Shown in pieces: positions 1-13,158 of a DNA stretch of 50,000 nt. The notes beneath the pieces are model-generated. The model searched no databases. It was not told the origin of the DNA and saw only the letters and a list, made by a program, of their open reading frames with translations. Where the stretch lies: NCBI GenBank assembly GCA_012295275.1, contig CM022671.1:26140322-26190321 (forward strand), written 5' to 3'. Position numbers and translations under genes: made by a program. The DNA is from Chrysomallon squamiferum (Eukaryota; Mollusca; Gastropoda; Neomphalida; Peltospiridae). Numbering within the stretch: position 1 is the stretch's first letter; every line of letters begins with the position of its first letter.

Positions 1-660
1 CGATTAATACTAGAAACACACATGTACTGATACATATAAGACAAATATTATTAGTTCAGTTTTTGCTGACAAAATATATCAACAAGACTGAACAGTAAGA
101 TCTGGTGATGTACTCATGGCAAACATATTTTGGCATCTACACAAATACAGTTCATGTAACAGACCTCTATCTGGGCTCTGTTGCTGACTTAAATCTTATC
201 ACAAATGTACAAATATTCATAAGATGTCAGCCATTTTCTTTCTTTACGTCATTTACTTCTTCTTCATTTTTTTTTTTTTTTTTTTTTTTTTAACCTGGTA
301 ACAGAACTGTGGTTTTGAAAATAAAAGTAAAAATAAAAATAAAATAAAATAAAATAAAACAAAATAAAATAAAAGAAGAAGAAGAAAAGAAAATTAAACG
401 TGTCTTTAACAAGGACAGTGTTTGATAAATTAGACTTTAATAAATTTCACAAGCAGATGAGATAACTGGCACACATAGTTTTGAACTGGTGGCTTTCATA
501 CTGCATTTACATCATCTTAACCAGATAGTGTTGATGTGGTTCATTGTTAACATACTCTCTCTGCAGATGAGTTTATTCAGCAGTTCCTCATTTTTATCAA
601 GTGTACAAGATTTGGAAAATTGAAACATTTCGTCCAACTTAAAACTTGTTTTTGTCAGTT
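1..660. other. AT-rich non-coding start of window
   Basis: No gene is visible. There is a pure T tract near 268-291 and an AAAAT/AAAG-rich stretch near 320-395. The 62-codon reading frame that ends in the T tract is low complexity and has no recognisable domain. Confidence 0.6.
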
Positions 661-1869
661 TGAAAAAAGTTATTTATATCTCTTTAAAAGACATAAATAA
701 AAAAATATGTAATGAATGATGGGACGTTTTATGTTATGTTTAGCTTATATTATATAAAAAACCTCAAAATACTCAAAAACATTAAAAAAAAAAAAACAAA
801 TATTATAATAATAAAAATGATAGCTAAATCTTAAAAATAATGACTAAAAGATATTCTAATGCTATTTTTGTTTCTTTATGGCTTGGATTTTTTTTTTTTT
901 TTAATTAAATTTTTTCAACATTTGTTTCCAGTGTTGTAATCAGAATTAATGTTGTTTGGACTAAATATTTTGTTTTAATATTTGATAAAAAAAAAACACA
1001 GTTTATATAAAAAAATTCCATAACCAATAGCAACATACTCGTTTTTTTTAGTTTTTTTTACTAAAACCAAGCCTTTATAACAAACTGCTGAATCCTGTCC
1101 AATGGTGTAGTCATGGTGATGTTGAATTTATATTAACTTAGAAATAAACCTTTTACATGAAATATTTTACTGGTCAATAAGTGCTTTATTCACAGTGGAA
1201 ATAAAATAAAAAATATAAATTATCGCTATAATAATAATATCAGCTCAATTTCTTAGTATTTTTTTTCTAACCTAAATGCATTATTTGTGTAAAACAAAAT
1301 ATGTGTTTATTAACGTAATTCTTTCTTGAATTGTTGGTGAGGACTTCACAGACATGTTGGTACAAGATAAAAAAAAAAAAAAAAAGTAACAAAATTAAGA
1401 AAATAAATACATAAAAATAAAAGGTACATATATAACATAATGTTGTCTGTCACATGTTTCAAAATGGAGGAGAAAAAGAAACCTCCATCACATTCTGTTC
1501 AAGACCTCTGGTAGGTCCAGATGTTTATATAACAATATAATGACTGTTCATAACTCAGTCTCATTCTGATGTCTAATTAAATGAAGAGTGTGTCCCTTTT
1601 TAATTGACAAAAAATATATATTTGTGATGGGACTTTTTATGTTGTGTTTAGATAATGTTATATAAACAACCTCAAAATGCTCTGTTAAAAAAAAAAAAAA
1701 AAAATCAAAATTATAGCTAAATCTTAAAAATAATGAATAAAAGGTATTATAATACTGTTTAAATATTGTTTTTGATGGTTTTGATGTTTTAATTTTCATT
1801 AAATTTCTTCAACATTATTGCAGTCTCATTGGACTCAATTTGTTTTTAAAAATACTTGTTATTGTTATT

Positions 1870-1870
<1 letters not shown>

Positions 1871-1938
<68 letters not shown>

Positions 1939-2098
1939 CATACATACATACAATAACAATAAATATTTTTATATATATATATATATACATATACATACAT
2001 ACATACAATAACAATAACAAGTATTTTTTTATATATATATATATACATATACATACATAACAATAACATACATACATACAATAACAATAACAAGTATT
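1871..2098. repeat. (TA)n microsatellite with CATA and CAATAA tails
   Basis: About 60 bases of pure TA are followed by three rounds of TACATACATACA, AACAATAACAA and a short (TA)n, so the compound microsatellite is itself duplicated. Several open frames here are artefacts of TA repeats. Confidence 0.9.
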
Positions 2099-2321
2099 TT
2101 TAAAAACAAATATATATATACATTCAAACACCAAAAACCAGTAGCAACATTGACAGTTTTTTTTGACTAAAACCCAGGCTTTACAATAAGAATAGCTTTA
2201 ACAATCTGCTTTTTAATCTGTTCCCATGGTGTAGTCATGGTGATGTCGAATTTTCATTAACTTAGAAATAAACCTTTTACCTGAAATATTTTACTGGTCA
2301 ATAAATCCTTTATTTACAGTA

Positions 2322-2322
2322 G

Positions 2323-2357
<35 letters not shown>

Positions 2358-2388
2358 CTACTGCTACTGCTGCTACTACTACTACTAT

Positions 2389-2422
<34 letters not shown>

Positions 2423-2456
2423 ATTACTACTACTATTACTACTAATACTACTAATA
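2322..2456. repeat. A tract plus (CTA/CTG)n microsatellite
   Basis: A run of more than 30 A is followed by CTA, CTG and TTA triplets. The equivalent position in the next array unit (about 3396-3534) has (AAAT)n plus the same triplets, showing different expansion in sister copies. Confidence 0.9.
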
Positions 2457-4330
2457 AAAACCTTTGGAAATCTGAGTGTGGGTTCAAAATATAAATGTTG
2501 CTGTAATAATAAGTTCAGCTCAGTTTCTGACTGTTTTCTTTCTAACCCCAATATATTATTTATGTAAAACAAAATATGTGTTTACTAACGCTGTAACTCT
2601 TTCTTGAATTGTTGGTGAGGACTTCACAAAATTGGTTACAGACAAAATGGAACAAGTACAAAAAAAAAAACAAAAAATCAATTAAGAAAATAAATACAAA
2701 AAAATAAAAGGTACATATATAACATAATATTGTCTGTCACATGTTTTAAAATGGAGGAGAAAAAGAAACCTCCATCACATTCTGTTCAAGACATCTGGTA
2801 GGTCCAGTTGTTTATATTACAATATAATGACTGTTCATAACTCAATCTCATTCTGATGTCTATTTAAATGAAGAGTGTGTCCCTTTTTAATTGACAAAAA
2901 ATATATATTTGTGATGGGACTTTTTATGTTGTGTTTAGATATTGTTATATAAACAACCTGAAAAAGCTCTGTTAAAAAAAAATAAAAAATAAAAGATAAA
3001 AAATTCAAGATGATAGCTGAATCTTAAAAATAATGAATAAAAGATATTATAATACTGTTTAAATATTTCTTTTTTGGTTTGATGTTTTAATTTATATAAA
3101 ATTTCTTCAACATTATTGCAGTCTGAATTACACTTGTTTTCACTGGACTTAATTTGTTTTTAAAAATATTTGTTATTATTTATATATATATATACATTCA
3201 AACACCAAAAACCAGTAGCAACATTGACAGTTTTTTTTGACTAAAACCTAGGCTTTACAATAAGAATAGCTTTAACAATCTGCTTTTTAATCTGTTCCCA
3301 TGGTGTAGTCATGGTGATGTCGAATTTTCATTAACTTAGAAATTAACCTTTTACCTGAAATATTTTACTGGTCAATAAGTGCTTTATTTACTGTAGAAAA
3401 AAAATATATAAATAAATAAATAAATAAATAAATAAGTTCTACTGCTGCTACTACTACTACTATTACTACTATTACTACTACTACTGCTGCTGCTGCTGCT
3501 ATTACTACTACTATTACTATTAATACTACTAATAAAAACCTTTGGAAATCTGAGTGTGGGTTCAAAATATAAATGTTGCTGTAATAATAAGTTCAGATCA
3601 GTTTCTGACTGTTTTCTTTCTAACCCCAATATATTATTTATGTAAAACAAAATATGTGTTTATTAATGCTGTAACTCTTTCTTGAATTGTTGGTGAGGAC
3701 TTCACAAAATAGGTTACAGACAAAATGGAACAAGTACAAAAAAAACAAAACAACATACAATAAAAATAAAAGGTACACATATAACATATAATATTGTCTG
3801 TCACAAGTTTCAAAATGGAGGAGAAAAAGAAACATCTAACACAAAAAATATCAACTAATTCCAGTTTATATCAGATTGTTCATAACTGAATCTCATTCTG
3901 ATATCTAATTAAATTGAAAAAAATATATATAATGTATGATGGGACTTTTTATGTTATATTTAGGTTCTATTATATAAAAAACCTAAAAATGGTCAGTTAA
4001 GAAAAAAAAACATTCCCAAAAAATAAAAATAAATTCAAAATGACAGCTAAATGTTAAAAATGACAAAAAGATATTTAATTAGTTGTTTTCACTGGAGTTA
4101 ATTTTTTTTTTTTTTTTTTAAATATTTGTTAACAGAATTGTTAGAATTTATATATACAATCCAATTAACATCTTTAACCACAAATTTATATGATATTTCT
4201 GATCAGTAAATCCTTCAGTTGCACTAGTATTTAGAAAATAAAATAGATAAATACATATATACATATATATAAAAAAAAAAAAAGTCAGATGTCATAATCC
4301 ATTAAAACGAGAAAACTAAAAAAAAAAAAA

Positions 4331-5821
4331 AAACATTTCAAGATTTATATATTAATAGTAAATATGACTCTTAATTCCATGAATACCAGTTCCTTTCCAT
4401 TTAAAATGTATTATTTGTACAACAGTTAAACAGTTAGACCTACTTGTTTATTAATGTTACTATTCTTTCTTGTTTGTTAATTGTATTTTATCTGCTGTTA
4501 CAGTTTTAATGAATGTTGAAATGCTTTAAAATTTATTTCTAATTTTTAATTTCCTAAAAGCAACATTATTGTAGAATCTTCATGGGTTGTTGCTGTGTTT
4601 TCACACTGGGACAGCTAATGACGTCTTAGAAATTTATATGACTTTTTTATATTTTATTTTTATTGATTATTAAATCTTTCATCTGTAAATGTCAAAAGAT
4701 ATTAAATTTCACAATCAAGAAGACAAAAACTAAAGTCAAATCTACCAGTAAATTCAGAATTTGAGTTTTAATTATTGTTCCAGTTGAGCAACCTATTTTT
4801 TTTTCTAACCTAATTTGTTTCTTTAAGAGTAAAACAAATACTTCTTTATTGATTTTTTTTTTATTACTTTCTTGAATTTCTGTTGGTTATCTGCTGCTCT
4901 CACTATGGTATTGTGTTTCTTTTGTTTATAGTTATACTCGAATCACAAAACACACACATACATACACACAAAAGAGAAAGGAAGATTCATGTAATGTTAA
5001 CTCTAAAAACACTGTTATTTGTTATTGCCTCTTGTCTGCCAAACACCCTACACACACACAAACACACACTTACACACATGCACCCACACACATATCTACA
5101 CGCACAGATGTATATTCTGTATACTTTCATTATGAGTTTAAGCCCAATCATTTGAAAAACATGTGAAGTATTTACTTCTCAGTCCAACTCAGTGGAGAAG
5201 CTGATGAAAATCTTACAGAGCTGTTTTTCCTGAATTCTTATGTTACCCCCTGCAGAAAGCAATGTGTCATAAACACTAATGTGAAGTCTTTGTGAGGATC
5301 ATTTCCCTGTTTCAGACTCTACTCAGCCTGTAGTCCAAGCTTTCTGGTGCACCCTTTAGATAAATATCATGCACTATTTGTTTCACTTGGGTCAGTATAC
5401 TTGTTGGTTTCTTTTAACACTACAGCTCTCTGATGCCACCATTTTTTTCATTAAAAAAAAAACTCATCTAGGCCCACCAAGGACATTATTTTCGTCAATG
5501 GCCAAAAATCCATCTATTGTATGACCATTGTGGAATTTGTTTTAAAATCTGTGTGCCAATGTCTTCCCATTCCTGACCTTTTTCACACAATTACTTTCTC
5601 TTTTAATATTGGTAATGATGATATTCAGAATTCTTTTGCAAAGAACAAACACTAAAATGAATAATGTAGCCTGAAAAATGAGTTCAGAAAATTTGAAACA
5701 GTATAAATATTGTGATGGGGCACTCACAGGCAACATCAGGCTGAGCTTGGGGTGTATGAGGGTGGAGGGAATACTTGCTGATGGGGCCAAAGTGTTAAGT
5801 GCTGTTTAATATTCATTCCTT
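4331..5821. other. Non-coding stretch, no gene recognised
   Basis: Positions 4331-4900 are AT-rich and may hold a further badly decayed array unit (ACTTTCTTGAATT near 4866). Positions 4950-5110 contain scattered CACA/CATA motifs. The part from 5160 to 5820 is less AT-rich than its surroundings, but no frame gives a protein I recognise; the 82-codon minus-strand frame at 5542-5790 has no identifiable domain. Confidence 0.5.
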
Positions 5822-6092
5822 AGGACTGCATATATTTAGAGTTTTACCATTTGAACTACAAGTATTTAGAATGTGATCATTTGGATTGTATGTCTTTAGA
5901 ATGTAACCACTGGAGGTACAAGTATTTAGAATGTGACCATTTGAACTTGGACTACAAATATTTAAAATATAACTATTTGCATTGCATATATCAAGAACAT
6001 AATAGTTTGGATGTAAAAGTATTTAGAAAATAAAAATTTGGACTACAAGTATTTAGAATATAACCATTTGGATTATGAGTGATTAGAATGTT
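5822..6092. repeat. ~30-bp minisatellite, about nine imperfect copies
   Basis: The unit resembles ACTACAAGTATTTAGAATGT followed by GACCATTTGG. It recurs from the block at 5826 to the block ending near 6090. Because the unit is close to 30 bases, one frame (5851-6033, plus) stays open across several copies and reads as repeats like YKYLECDHL. There is no start context, splice signal or family match supporting a protein. Confidence 0.8.
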
Positions 6093-6779
6093 TCATTCAG
6101 TTGTCAAACCATTTATCTGGATTTCAGAAATCCAAAATGATCTGAAAAGTTACCTTAAACATGTATTAAATCAAGCCAGTTAAATACTATTTCGTTCTTT
6201 ACTTTTCATTATTTGTATTATATTTTATGTACACAGAAAACTGGAATATCTAGAAACCTGCGTCACTCAAGTTGCCAAGCTTGCCAAATAAATGTTTAGT
6301 ACCAGTAATAATAACAATAATAATAATAACGATAATGATAATAATAACAATATTAAAACCCCAAAATAACTGAAGAAGAAATAAAGATAAAATAAATCTC
6401 ATTGCTACTGAAATTAATTCAAAAACATTTAAACAATGACTGCCAGATCAGACACAGTCTGTGTAGATTTATTTGAAGATGTCAAAGGCCATCGTCTGCT
6501 GTTTGGTAGTTTGTTGCAGAGCCAGACAGTGCTATTTATCTTGGTAAATTTGGTTAATGTGAAAATCTGGTGCTGCTGTAAATGAGAAATTCTTCTCTTC
6601 TCACTACGAGAACTGGCAAGGTTTCACTTGTAAACAAGGTACCTTAGGAAAGTGCTTTAATGAATGCATGACTATTTTGGAATTTGATATTAAAATGTAA
6701 TTAATGGATAATTTAATCTCACAGTATTGAAAGAAAAAGGTTAAAAGTAAACATACATATACACAGAGAGAGGAGAGAG

Positions 6780-6838
<59 letters not shown>

Positions 6839-8030
6839 TTAATAATAGATTAATTTATGAATGAACATAGAATTGATTTGTTAAGTATATAATTGATTTC
6901 AGGAGTAAATGATTGATCTGTATGAGTTAATGATCTTAATAATAATAATAATCATCATCGTTGTCATTGTCATCATCATAACCACAATAATAATAATCAG
7001 AACAACAATAACAACATCAATGATAATAACATATATTTATAAAGTGCTGCAAATGCCATTTTAGTACTTGATATCAAGTAACGAGTATGTCTGACTGTTG
7101 CTTTAAATAGCATTTCTTTCTGCAAGTTTGACAATGAAATATTCTGTTAGACAAACATTTTCTGAATCCATATATAATACCATTCTTGCATATATACATC
7201 TCAGATAAAACTTGTTGTTTTATTTTGAAAATCTTAAAAGTGTTAACTTTACTTTCTGCCAAAATCTATGTTTATTTCTGCATCAGAATTCTTGATATGT
7301 TGGGCTTTTTTGGTTTTTTTTGTTTTTTTTTGTTTAAAAAAATCATTGATAATAGGAAAGGAAAAAAGATATAGAAATGTTCTGCTGGAAATACTTGTAA
7401 ATTAATTCAAAGAACTTTGCTTTGTTTACTTAGTATTTAATTTAGCAGTTGAAAACCAAACTGGCTAGATGTTTCGTGTTTACTTTGTTGCTAAACTCTT
7501 AAATTATAATATACTCTGTACAAATTTCTGTAAGAAGCAAGATGTAAACATGCATCATATGTAGATTGAATGAGCTAATATCAAACATGTGTTGCTGGAC
7601 TGACTAGTTTTCTTGGGAATCTTTTTTCTTTATAACTGAAATCGTTTCATCATGAAGGTTATGATGTTAAAATGTCTTTTTCTGAATTCTTGGAAATCCT
7701 CTCGAGCACAGCTTAAACCCCCCCCCACTGAAATAGCTTTTATTTTATATTTTTAATCTTTCATTTCATGAATCAGAGAACTACTGAATGGATTTTTCAG
7801 TACGTAATGTTATCATTAATAATCTAATAAACCACTGTGTAACACTGAATATTAAAACATTATCTTTATTTTGTTAGTCTGTTTAGCAGTAATTGTTTTG
7901 TAGGTTTATTTTTTTTCTTTTGTTTAAAAGAGAGAAGGGATAAAAAAGAAAAAGAAAAAAAGAGGTGTATTTATTTGTAGATAAGATAACCTCCTAATCT
8001 GTTATAAACAACGGAATTCCAGAACGTGTA
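6093..8030. other. Non-coding stretch with simple repeats
   Basis: It contains ATA/AAC-rich sequence near 6305-6360, an (AG)n tract at about 6767-6833, AAT/ATC triplets near 6935-7030, and a C9 run near 7720. No coding region was recognised. Confidence 0.5.
6767..6833. repeat. (AG)n microsatellite
   Basis: An almost pure purine GA dinucleotide tract of about 65 bases, followed by GATAGAG. Confidence 0.95.
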
Positions 8031-8037
8031 TACTTAC

Positions 8038-8079
8038 AGTAATAGGTTGCGAAAACGGTGTCAGCAATGTCTGCCAGGA
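8038..8079 (-). other. Candidate 42-nt micro-exon (unassigned)
   Basis: On the minus strand a pyrimidine-rich tract ending in TTAACTCTTAG runs into 42 bases of about 50% GC and then a strong donor, ACT|GTAAGTA. The length is a multiple of three and one frame is open (reads SWQTLLTPFSQPIT). No neighbouring exon of the same gene was identified, so this is a splice-signal-only prediction and could be chance. Confidence 0.2.
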
Positions 8080-10123
8080 CTAAGAGTTAAGAAAGAAAAA
8101 GTATTTACAGCTGTTGCTACTGGCTACCTGGTAGGGCCATGTGCTGCAGGTATTGTTGGCTCAGACTAATGGATTCAGATGTTTTTAATATGTTCTGGGT
8201 TAAAAAAAAAGTAGGATTTTCAGTTTATTGAATCCCTATGTTTGAATTTCACCTGATAAAAAAAAAAAAAAATTGTGATCCTGTAGGTCAGACATTAACA
8301 ACAATTTTTTATTTAATTTTTTTTTGGCTGCAGCCCTTTTGGAATCTAACATTTTTCAGGAGTGTCCCTCTTTATGTTGCCAGGGCCTTCTTGGAGGCCA
8401 TGTTACCTCCCCATGAGAATAGCACTGGTAGGTCGTAAGATCAGTTCCAACTAAATGTGTAGAATTCCAAACAATATATTTCATAAATAAAGACTGATGT
8501 TTCTTTTTCCAGCAGGTCTGAAAATTAGTGAAAATTATTCTAATTGTTTATGAAAAGTTTCCTTTTTTTTTTCTTTTTATTATTATTATTTTTTTCTTTC
8601 TTTTTAAGAAAACTAAAATTAAAAAAATATTTCCAGTTAATAAGTCAAAAAATTAATAATCAGTAAAAAAAAAAAGTTGAGACTTAAAATCTGTTGTTAA
8701 TATAAATTAAAATAATAATTTTATTTAAAACTTTTGATCTAAGAAATTATTTAATTTAAAATCATTTGATATAAAAAAAAATATATATCGTCAAAAATCA
8801 TTTGATCTAAAATAATATGTAATTTAATATCTCATGATTTAAGACAGACTTTCCTGTTGTTAAAAAGACAAGCCTTCATGAAAAGCTAGCACTGTCTTAG
8901 GTGATATGCATGACAAGAATATAGAATTTTAATTTTTTTTTCTATAATTCTTTTTGGTATGGGTAAGTACAGCTAAAATTCTACACTTACAAGATTACCC
9001 AGTTTTGACATAACATCAGAACTTTCAAGAGAAATAGATTTTCTGTTATGTGGAATAGTTTAAATAAAATTTAGACCTGAAGTATGAAACAGAGATTAGT
9101 TACAAAACATTTTGAATAATGATGCTATACAAGTAACTAAGGGTACTGAAGAAGATAACTAATCTATTCAAAGAAACCACATTTCTTCTTGACCTAAAAT
9201 AATATGTGTTTTAATATCTCTTGATTTAAACTTTAGAAACGGTACCAAAGAAGTTAACTAATCTATATACAGAAACCACTATTTCTTTTTGACTATCTGT
9301 TTCTATCTAGAGAAAAGAATTTCTTCTCATAAACAGTGTTATCTGGATTAGTTTGGATTATTACCGAATCACTAACACCTTTACCATCACTCAGCAGTGA
9401 TAAAAATCAGCAGCTGTTACCAAAGCAAGAGTGGAAGATCATCATAACAATTTAAGATTCCATCAAGGGTTATCTGCTAGGTGTAAATTATAAAGACTTA
9501 AACCTGTTATCACTACATAAATAAACTGTGAAGGTTTTTTCTTCTTCCTTACCAACAATGTGAAAGTGATTTGATTATGTAATTTTCAAAGAAGACAGTT
9601 AACAGTTCAAAAATAGATATTTTATAAATTCATTATTATAAATAGGTATGAATGTTATTTTTGAATGTATGATAATAATCAGGAATAAAAAGCTTTTGAT
9701 AAGAAAGTTAAGAAAGTGAATGAAAGATTAAAGGTTATGTCAGCATATGAACACTTTATGAAATCATAATTATCAGGTGTAGGTAGGTAGGTAGGTACAT
9801 AAATGTGTGTGTATGTTTGTATGTATGTATGTATGTATGTGTATATGCATGTATGTATGTGTGTATGTATGTATTGTTTGATTAAGTAAGTATGATTTAA
9901 TGCTACCATCTCATAACAGTTAGCAGCAAGAAATCTTCCATATGTGCCAACCAATAGGCAGGAAAATACATACCATGGTCATGTATATCACATACCAGGC
10001 CATTAGGTAAACTGTTCTGATTCCAACAAAGTTAAATGTTTATGTTACCTGTATGTATTTTTGTGTGTGACCTGTGTGTATGTCAAAGCATATGTGTGTA
10101 AGTACAGATGCAGTGATGTGTGC

Positions 10124-10171
<48 letters not shown>

Positions 10172-10419
10172 GTGTTTGTGTGTATATCCACTCGTCTGTG
10201 TACTTTGAGAAAGAAGCAAATGACAAAAATAACCTATAGTGAGAAAAACTGATTTACAATGATTCAATACTGTCATGAAATATAATAATATTACAGGATA
10301 AAAATTGTTGTTGTGTCAAAGTGCTGGCTTCCTGAGGAAGTGTATCTATATCTGAATCATAGGTTTATTTTTATGTTAAATAATAGTCTATCAAATGCTT
10401 AGAGAAAACATGATATAGG

Positions 10420-10462
<43 letters not shown>

Positions 10463-12134
10463 GCATGTTTATTATAGTACATATATGTGTGTTTACATGT
10501 ATGTATCTACAATAAAAAATGCTATACAAAAAAATTAATACACAGATTTTCTATCATTAATTTTTACTGTCAAAATCTTTTCAACTGTTGATAATTAAAA
10601 TATTTCGAATTTTTCCAAGATTAAAAAAAACAACTTGTTGGGAATTAAAAATTCTTCAACATTCTCCAAATTTTCAGAGAACTGTTTTAGATTTTATTGT
10701 GTGATTATTAATCACTTTCACTAACATGTGTGATTCTCATCATGTTTGTTTCACTTGTTTCTATATAGATTCCCTGTCTGCTATAAAGAATAATATGTGT
10801 TCTGTGTAATATTATATGTCTGAGGTTCACCAAAGTGTTCTCTTTAAGGAAGATTGTTTTTTTTTAGTCCTTTCTCTAGAAGATGTAGTTTGATCTTTTG
10901 AAGCTGTTTTTTCAGTGTTTCTAAAACATTAAAAAAAAAACCCCAAAACAACCCAGTTTATTATATGATACACCAAGAAAGCTTAAAGTTTCTTACTGAA
11001 AACTAAACATGGTTTTTGTATCTTCAAGTAAATTTATTTTCCTTTTTCTTTCAGTATGGTGAATTTAAACAGAATTGTTTTTCCCCCATTATTTTCTTTT
11101 GTTTCTTTTGTTTTATATGCTATTTGTATCTATGAGGATTACTGGTGGAGATGAAGAGTTTTTAATGAGATTGTTTTGTTTTTAATGGATGTTCTGATGA
11201 AACTTATACACACAAAATAACACTGAGTAACTTTACTTTGTCTAAAACAAACATGGCAGCGTTAGTGAGGGGAGCATTTATTGCAGGAATTTTACCTGGG
11301 TGATGATATCTGCAGTGTTTATTGGCTTTGCATTCCTGAAGATCATAATTACAGTTTAGGTTTTTCTTCTGAAGACTTACGAACTGTGAAGATACAAGAC
11401 TAATAATACATTAGTATGGTATGTGGTTAATGATGCCAGTAAATGGAAAATAATCTATTTTCAGTGGTTTGTGAAGATTTAGGGGATATAAGTGTGTCTT
11501 TAAAAAACATTTCTAAAATTATTACTGAGAAGAATATAATAAAATGACTATATATATATATACTACAGAAATCCTCTAAATATATATAGAATTATAATAA
11601 TTTGAATAAATCATTGTTAACTTGACATATATTTTTACAACAGTTATTTCATCACAGCTTACAATAATTTATTTACAAAGCATGAAAAATTGATAATCAT
11701 TTAGTAAATAATTTTAAGCAGAATTGGCAAATATTAAGAAATTTTTAAAAATTATAAGAAAACAAACAACTGTGGATAAAATAACAACACTCCTCCTGCT
11801 ACTACTACTAGTATATAAAAACATTTTTTAAAAATCACCCACTGATAGAGGTTAGTCTTTACTAGTCTAACATATGCTTATAATTAAGTAAATATGCTTG
11901 TTTAATTTAGAGAGATTATGCCAGTTACTGCAATTTAAGGAAAAAGCCATCTTATTATGAACAAGATTAGTCCTAAGAAACCCATCACTCTGTTTACAAA
12001 TCATTTTTCTTTGTCCCAGAATTCCTTTAAAAAGATTAAAATCTCACACTGCATTTTTTGCATTTCACTGGATTAGTTCATCAGTGTTACTAGTGTTTAA
12101 CAAGCTCCATTCATTACGAATGCATCTCATTTTC
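8080..12134. other. Non-coding stretch with local duplications and CA/GT repeats
   Basis: A short sequence around TTTGATCTAAAATAATATG is repeated near 8745-8840 and 9193. Another block (GGTACTGAAGAAGATAACTA-like) is repeated at 9142 and 9241. (GTAT)n lies near 9780-9880, with GT tracts near 10131-10170 and 10421-10458. No coding region was recognised. Confidence 0.5.
10131..10170. repeat. (TG)n microsatellite
   Basis: About 38 bases of TG dinucleotide. A second TG tract lies near 10421-10458. Confidence 0.95.
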
Positions 12135-12620
12135 TGGCTCTTTTGGCAACTACAAATGTATTTCTTGCTCTCCGTCTGTTTTAACAATTACAAATGCATA
12201 TCTTGCCCTCTCTGGCTCTTTTAACAATTACAAATGTATCTCTAGCTCTCTGCCAAGTTTAATATTTACGAACATAGCTTCTTATTCTCTGTCTGTTTTA
12301 ACGATTTCAAATACACCTCTTGCTGTCTCTCTCTTGCTCTTTTAACAATTACAAATGTATCTCTTGCTCTCTACCTCTTAACAATTAGAAACATATCTAT
12401 TGCTCACTCTTGCTATTTTAACAATTACAACCATATCTCTTTTTCTCTGTCTATTTTAACACTTACAAATGCATTTCTTGCTCTCTGTCACTTTTGACAA
12501 TTTCAGATTTATTCCTTGTTCTGTGCCTGTTTCAATAATTATAAATGTATTTCGTGTTCTTTATTTTAACGATTACAAATGTATCTAGCTCTCTCAGCCT
12601 GCCTCTTTTGACTAGTTTCA
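12135..12620. repeat. ~40-bp minisatellite, about twelve imperfect copies
   Basis: The unit is close to TTTTAACAATTACAAATGTA followed by TCTCTTGCTCTCTGTC. It repeats with roughly 39-44-base spacing from about 12135 to about 12600. Every copy differs by several bases and no frame stays open along it, so it is an old, non-coding tandem array. Confidence 0.85.
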
Positions 12621-13107
12621 TCATTACACCAACCATTAATCTACCAGAGACCATGTGTAGTCTATATATTTGTTTTAGCTGAACAAAAATGACAGGCCTG
12701 TACAGGAAACTCCAAATGTTCAATGTTCTTACTTGCTCTGGCCAGCCAGAAATAACTTGCAGGCAGCTGGCATACAGTGTACATGACTAGTGGGAATGGT
12801 AGAAAAATTAACGCATTCAAACATGTGTTATTGACATTTTATTAAAGAGAAGTGAAAGTTATGCTGAGTGTAATGTACATTTGGTGTGTGTTTGAAAAAC
12901 CGTTTGTAATAAATAATGCAAGCAACAAATCAAGTAATTTTTGATTGAAAAATGAACGAATATTTAACGGCACTTACTATCATATCAGTATGTTAGAGTT
13001 TTGAAATCTGTGTTTTGTACATGAAAACTGCTAAAAAATTGAGGGGAAAACAATTTAAAATTTAAAATGAATTTATTCACTAAAAGAAAAGATAGCCTTA
13101 TATTGAG

Positions 13108-13108
<1 letters not shown>

Positions 13109-13157
<49 letters not shown>
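13109..13157. repeat. (AC)n microsatellite
   Basis: About 49 bases of pure AC dinucleotide. Confidence 0.95.

Positions 13158-13158
<1 letters not shown>

Larger units (their letters stand above)
660..4330. repeat. Diverged tandem array, about four copies of a ~1.1-kb unit
   Basis: The same blocks recur in the same order. The block around GGGACTTTTTATGTT appears near 721, 1628, 2916 and 3941. GGTCAATAAGTGCTTTATT-like blocks appear near 1172, 2296, 3370 and, degraded, 4201. TTGGTGAGGACTTCAC appears near 1333, 2611 and 3690. The block TCATGGTGATGT appears near 1110, 2234 and 3309. Period varies from about 0.8 to 1.3 kb because simple repeats inside the unit have expanded differently. Copies two and three are the most alike. 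No coding capacity is seen; serine-rich minus-strand frames here are only translated (CTA)n/(CTG)n tracts. Confidence 0.85.

Noticed and set aside
1818-2134. Several overlapping open frames of Tyr/Ile/His residues
   Set aside because: They are translations of (TA)n and (CATA)n microsatellites in both strands.
2291-3650. Minus-strand Ser- or Val-rich proteins of 66-93 codons
   Set aside because: They translate (CTA)n/(CTG)n tracts in repeated array units and lack start or splice support.
12135-12620. CRISPR-like array
   Set aside because: Repeats are imperfect and contiguous with no unique spacers, no cas genes are present and the genome is eukaryotic, so it is a minisatellite.
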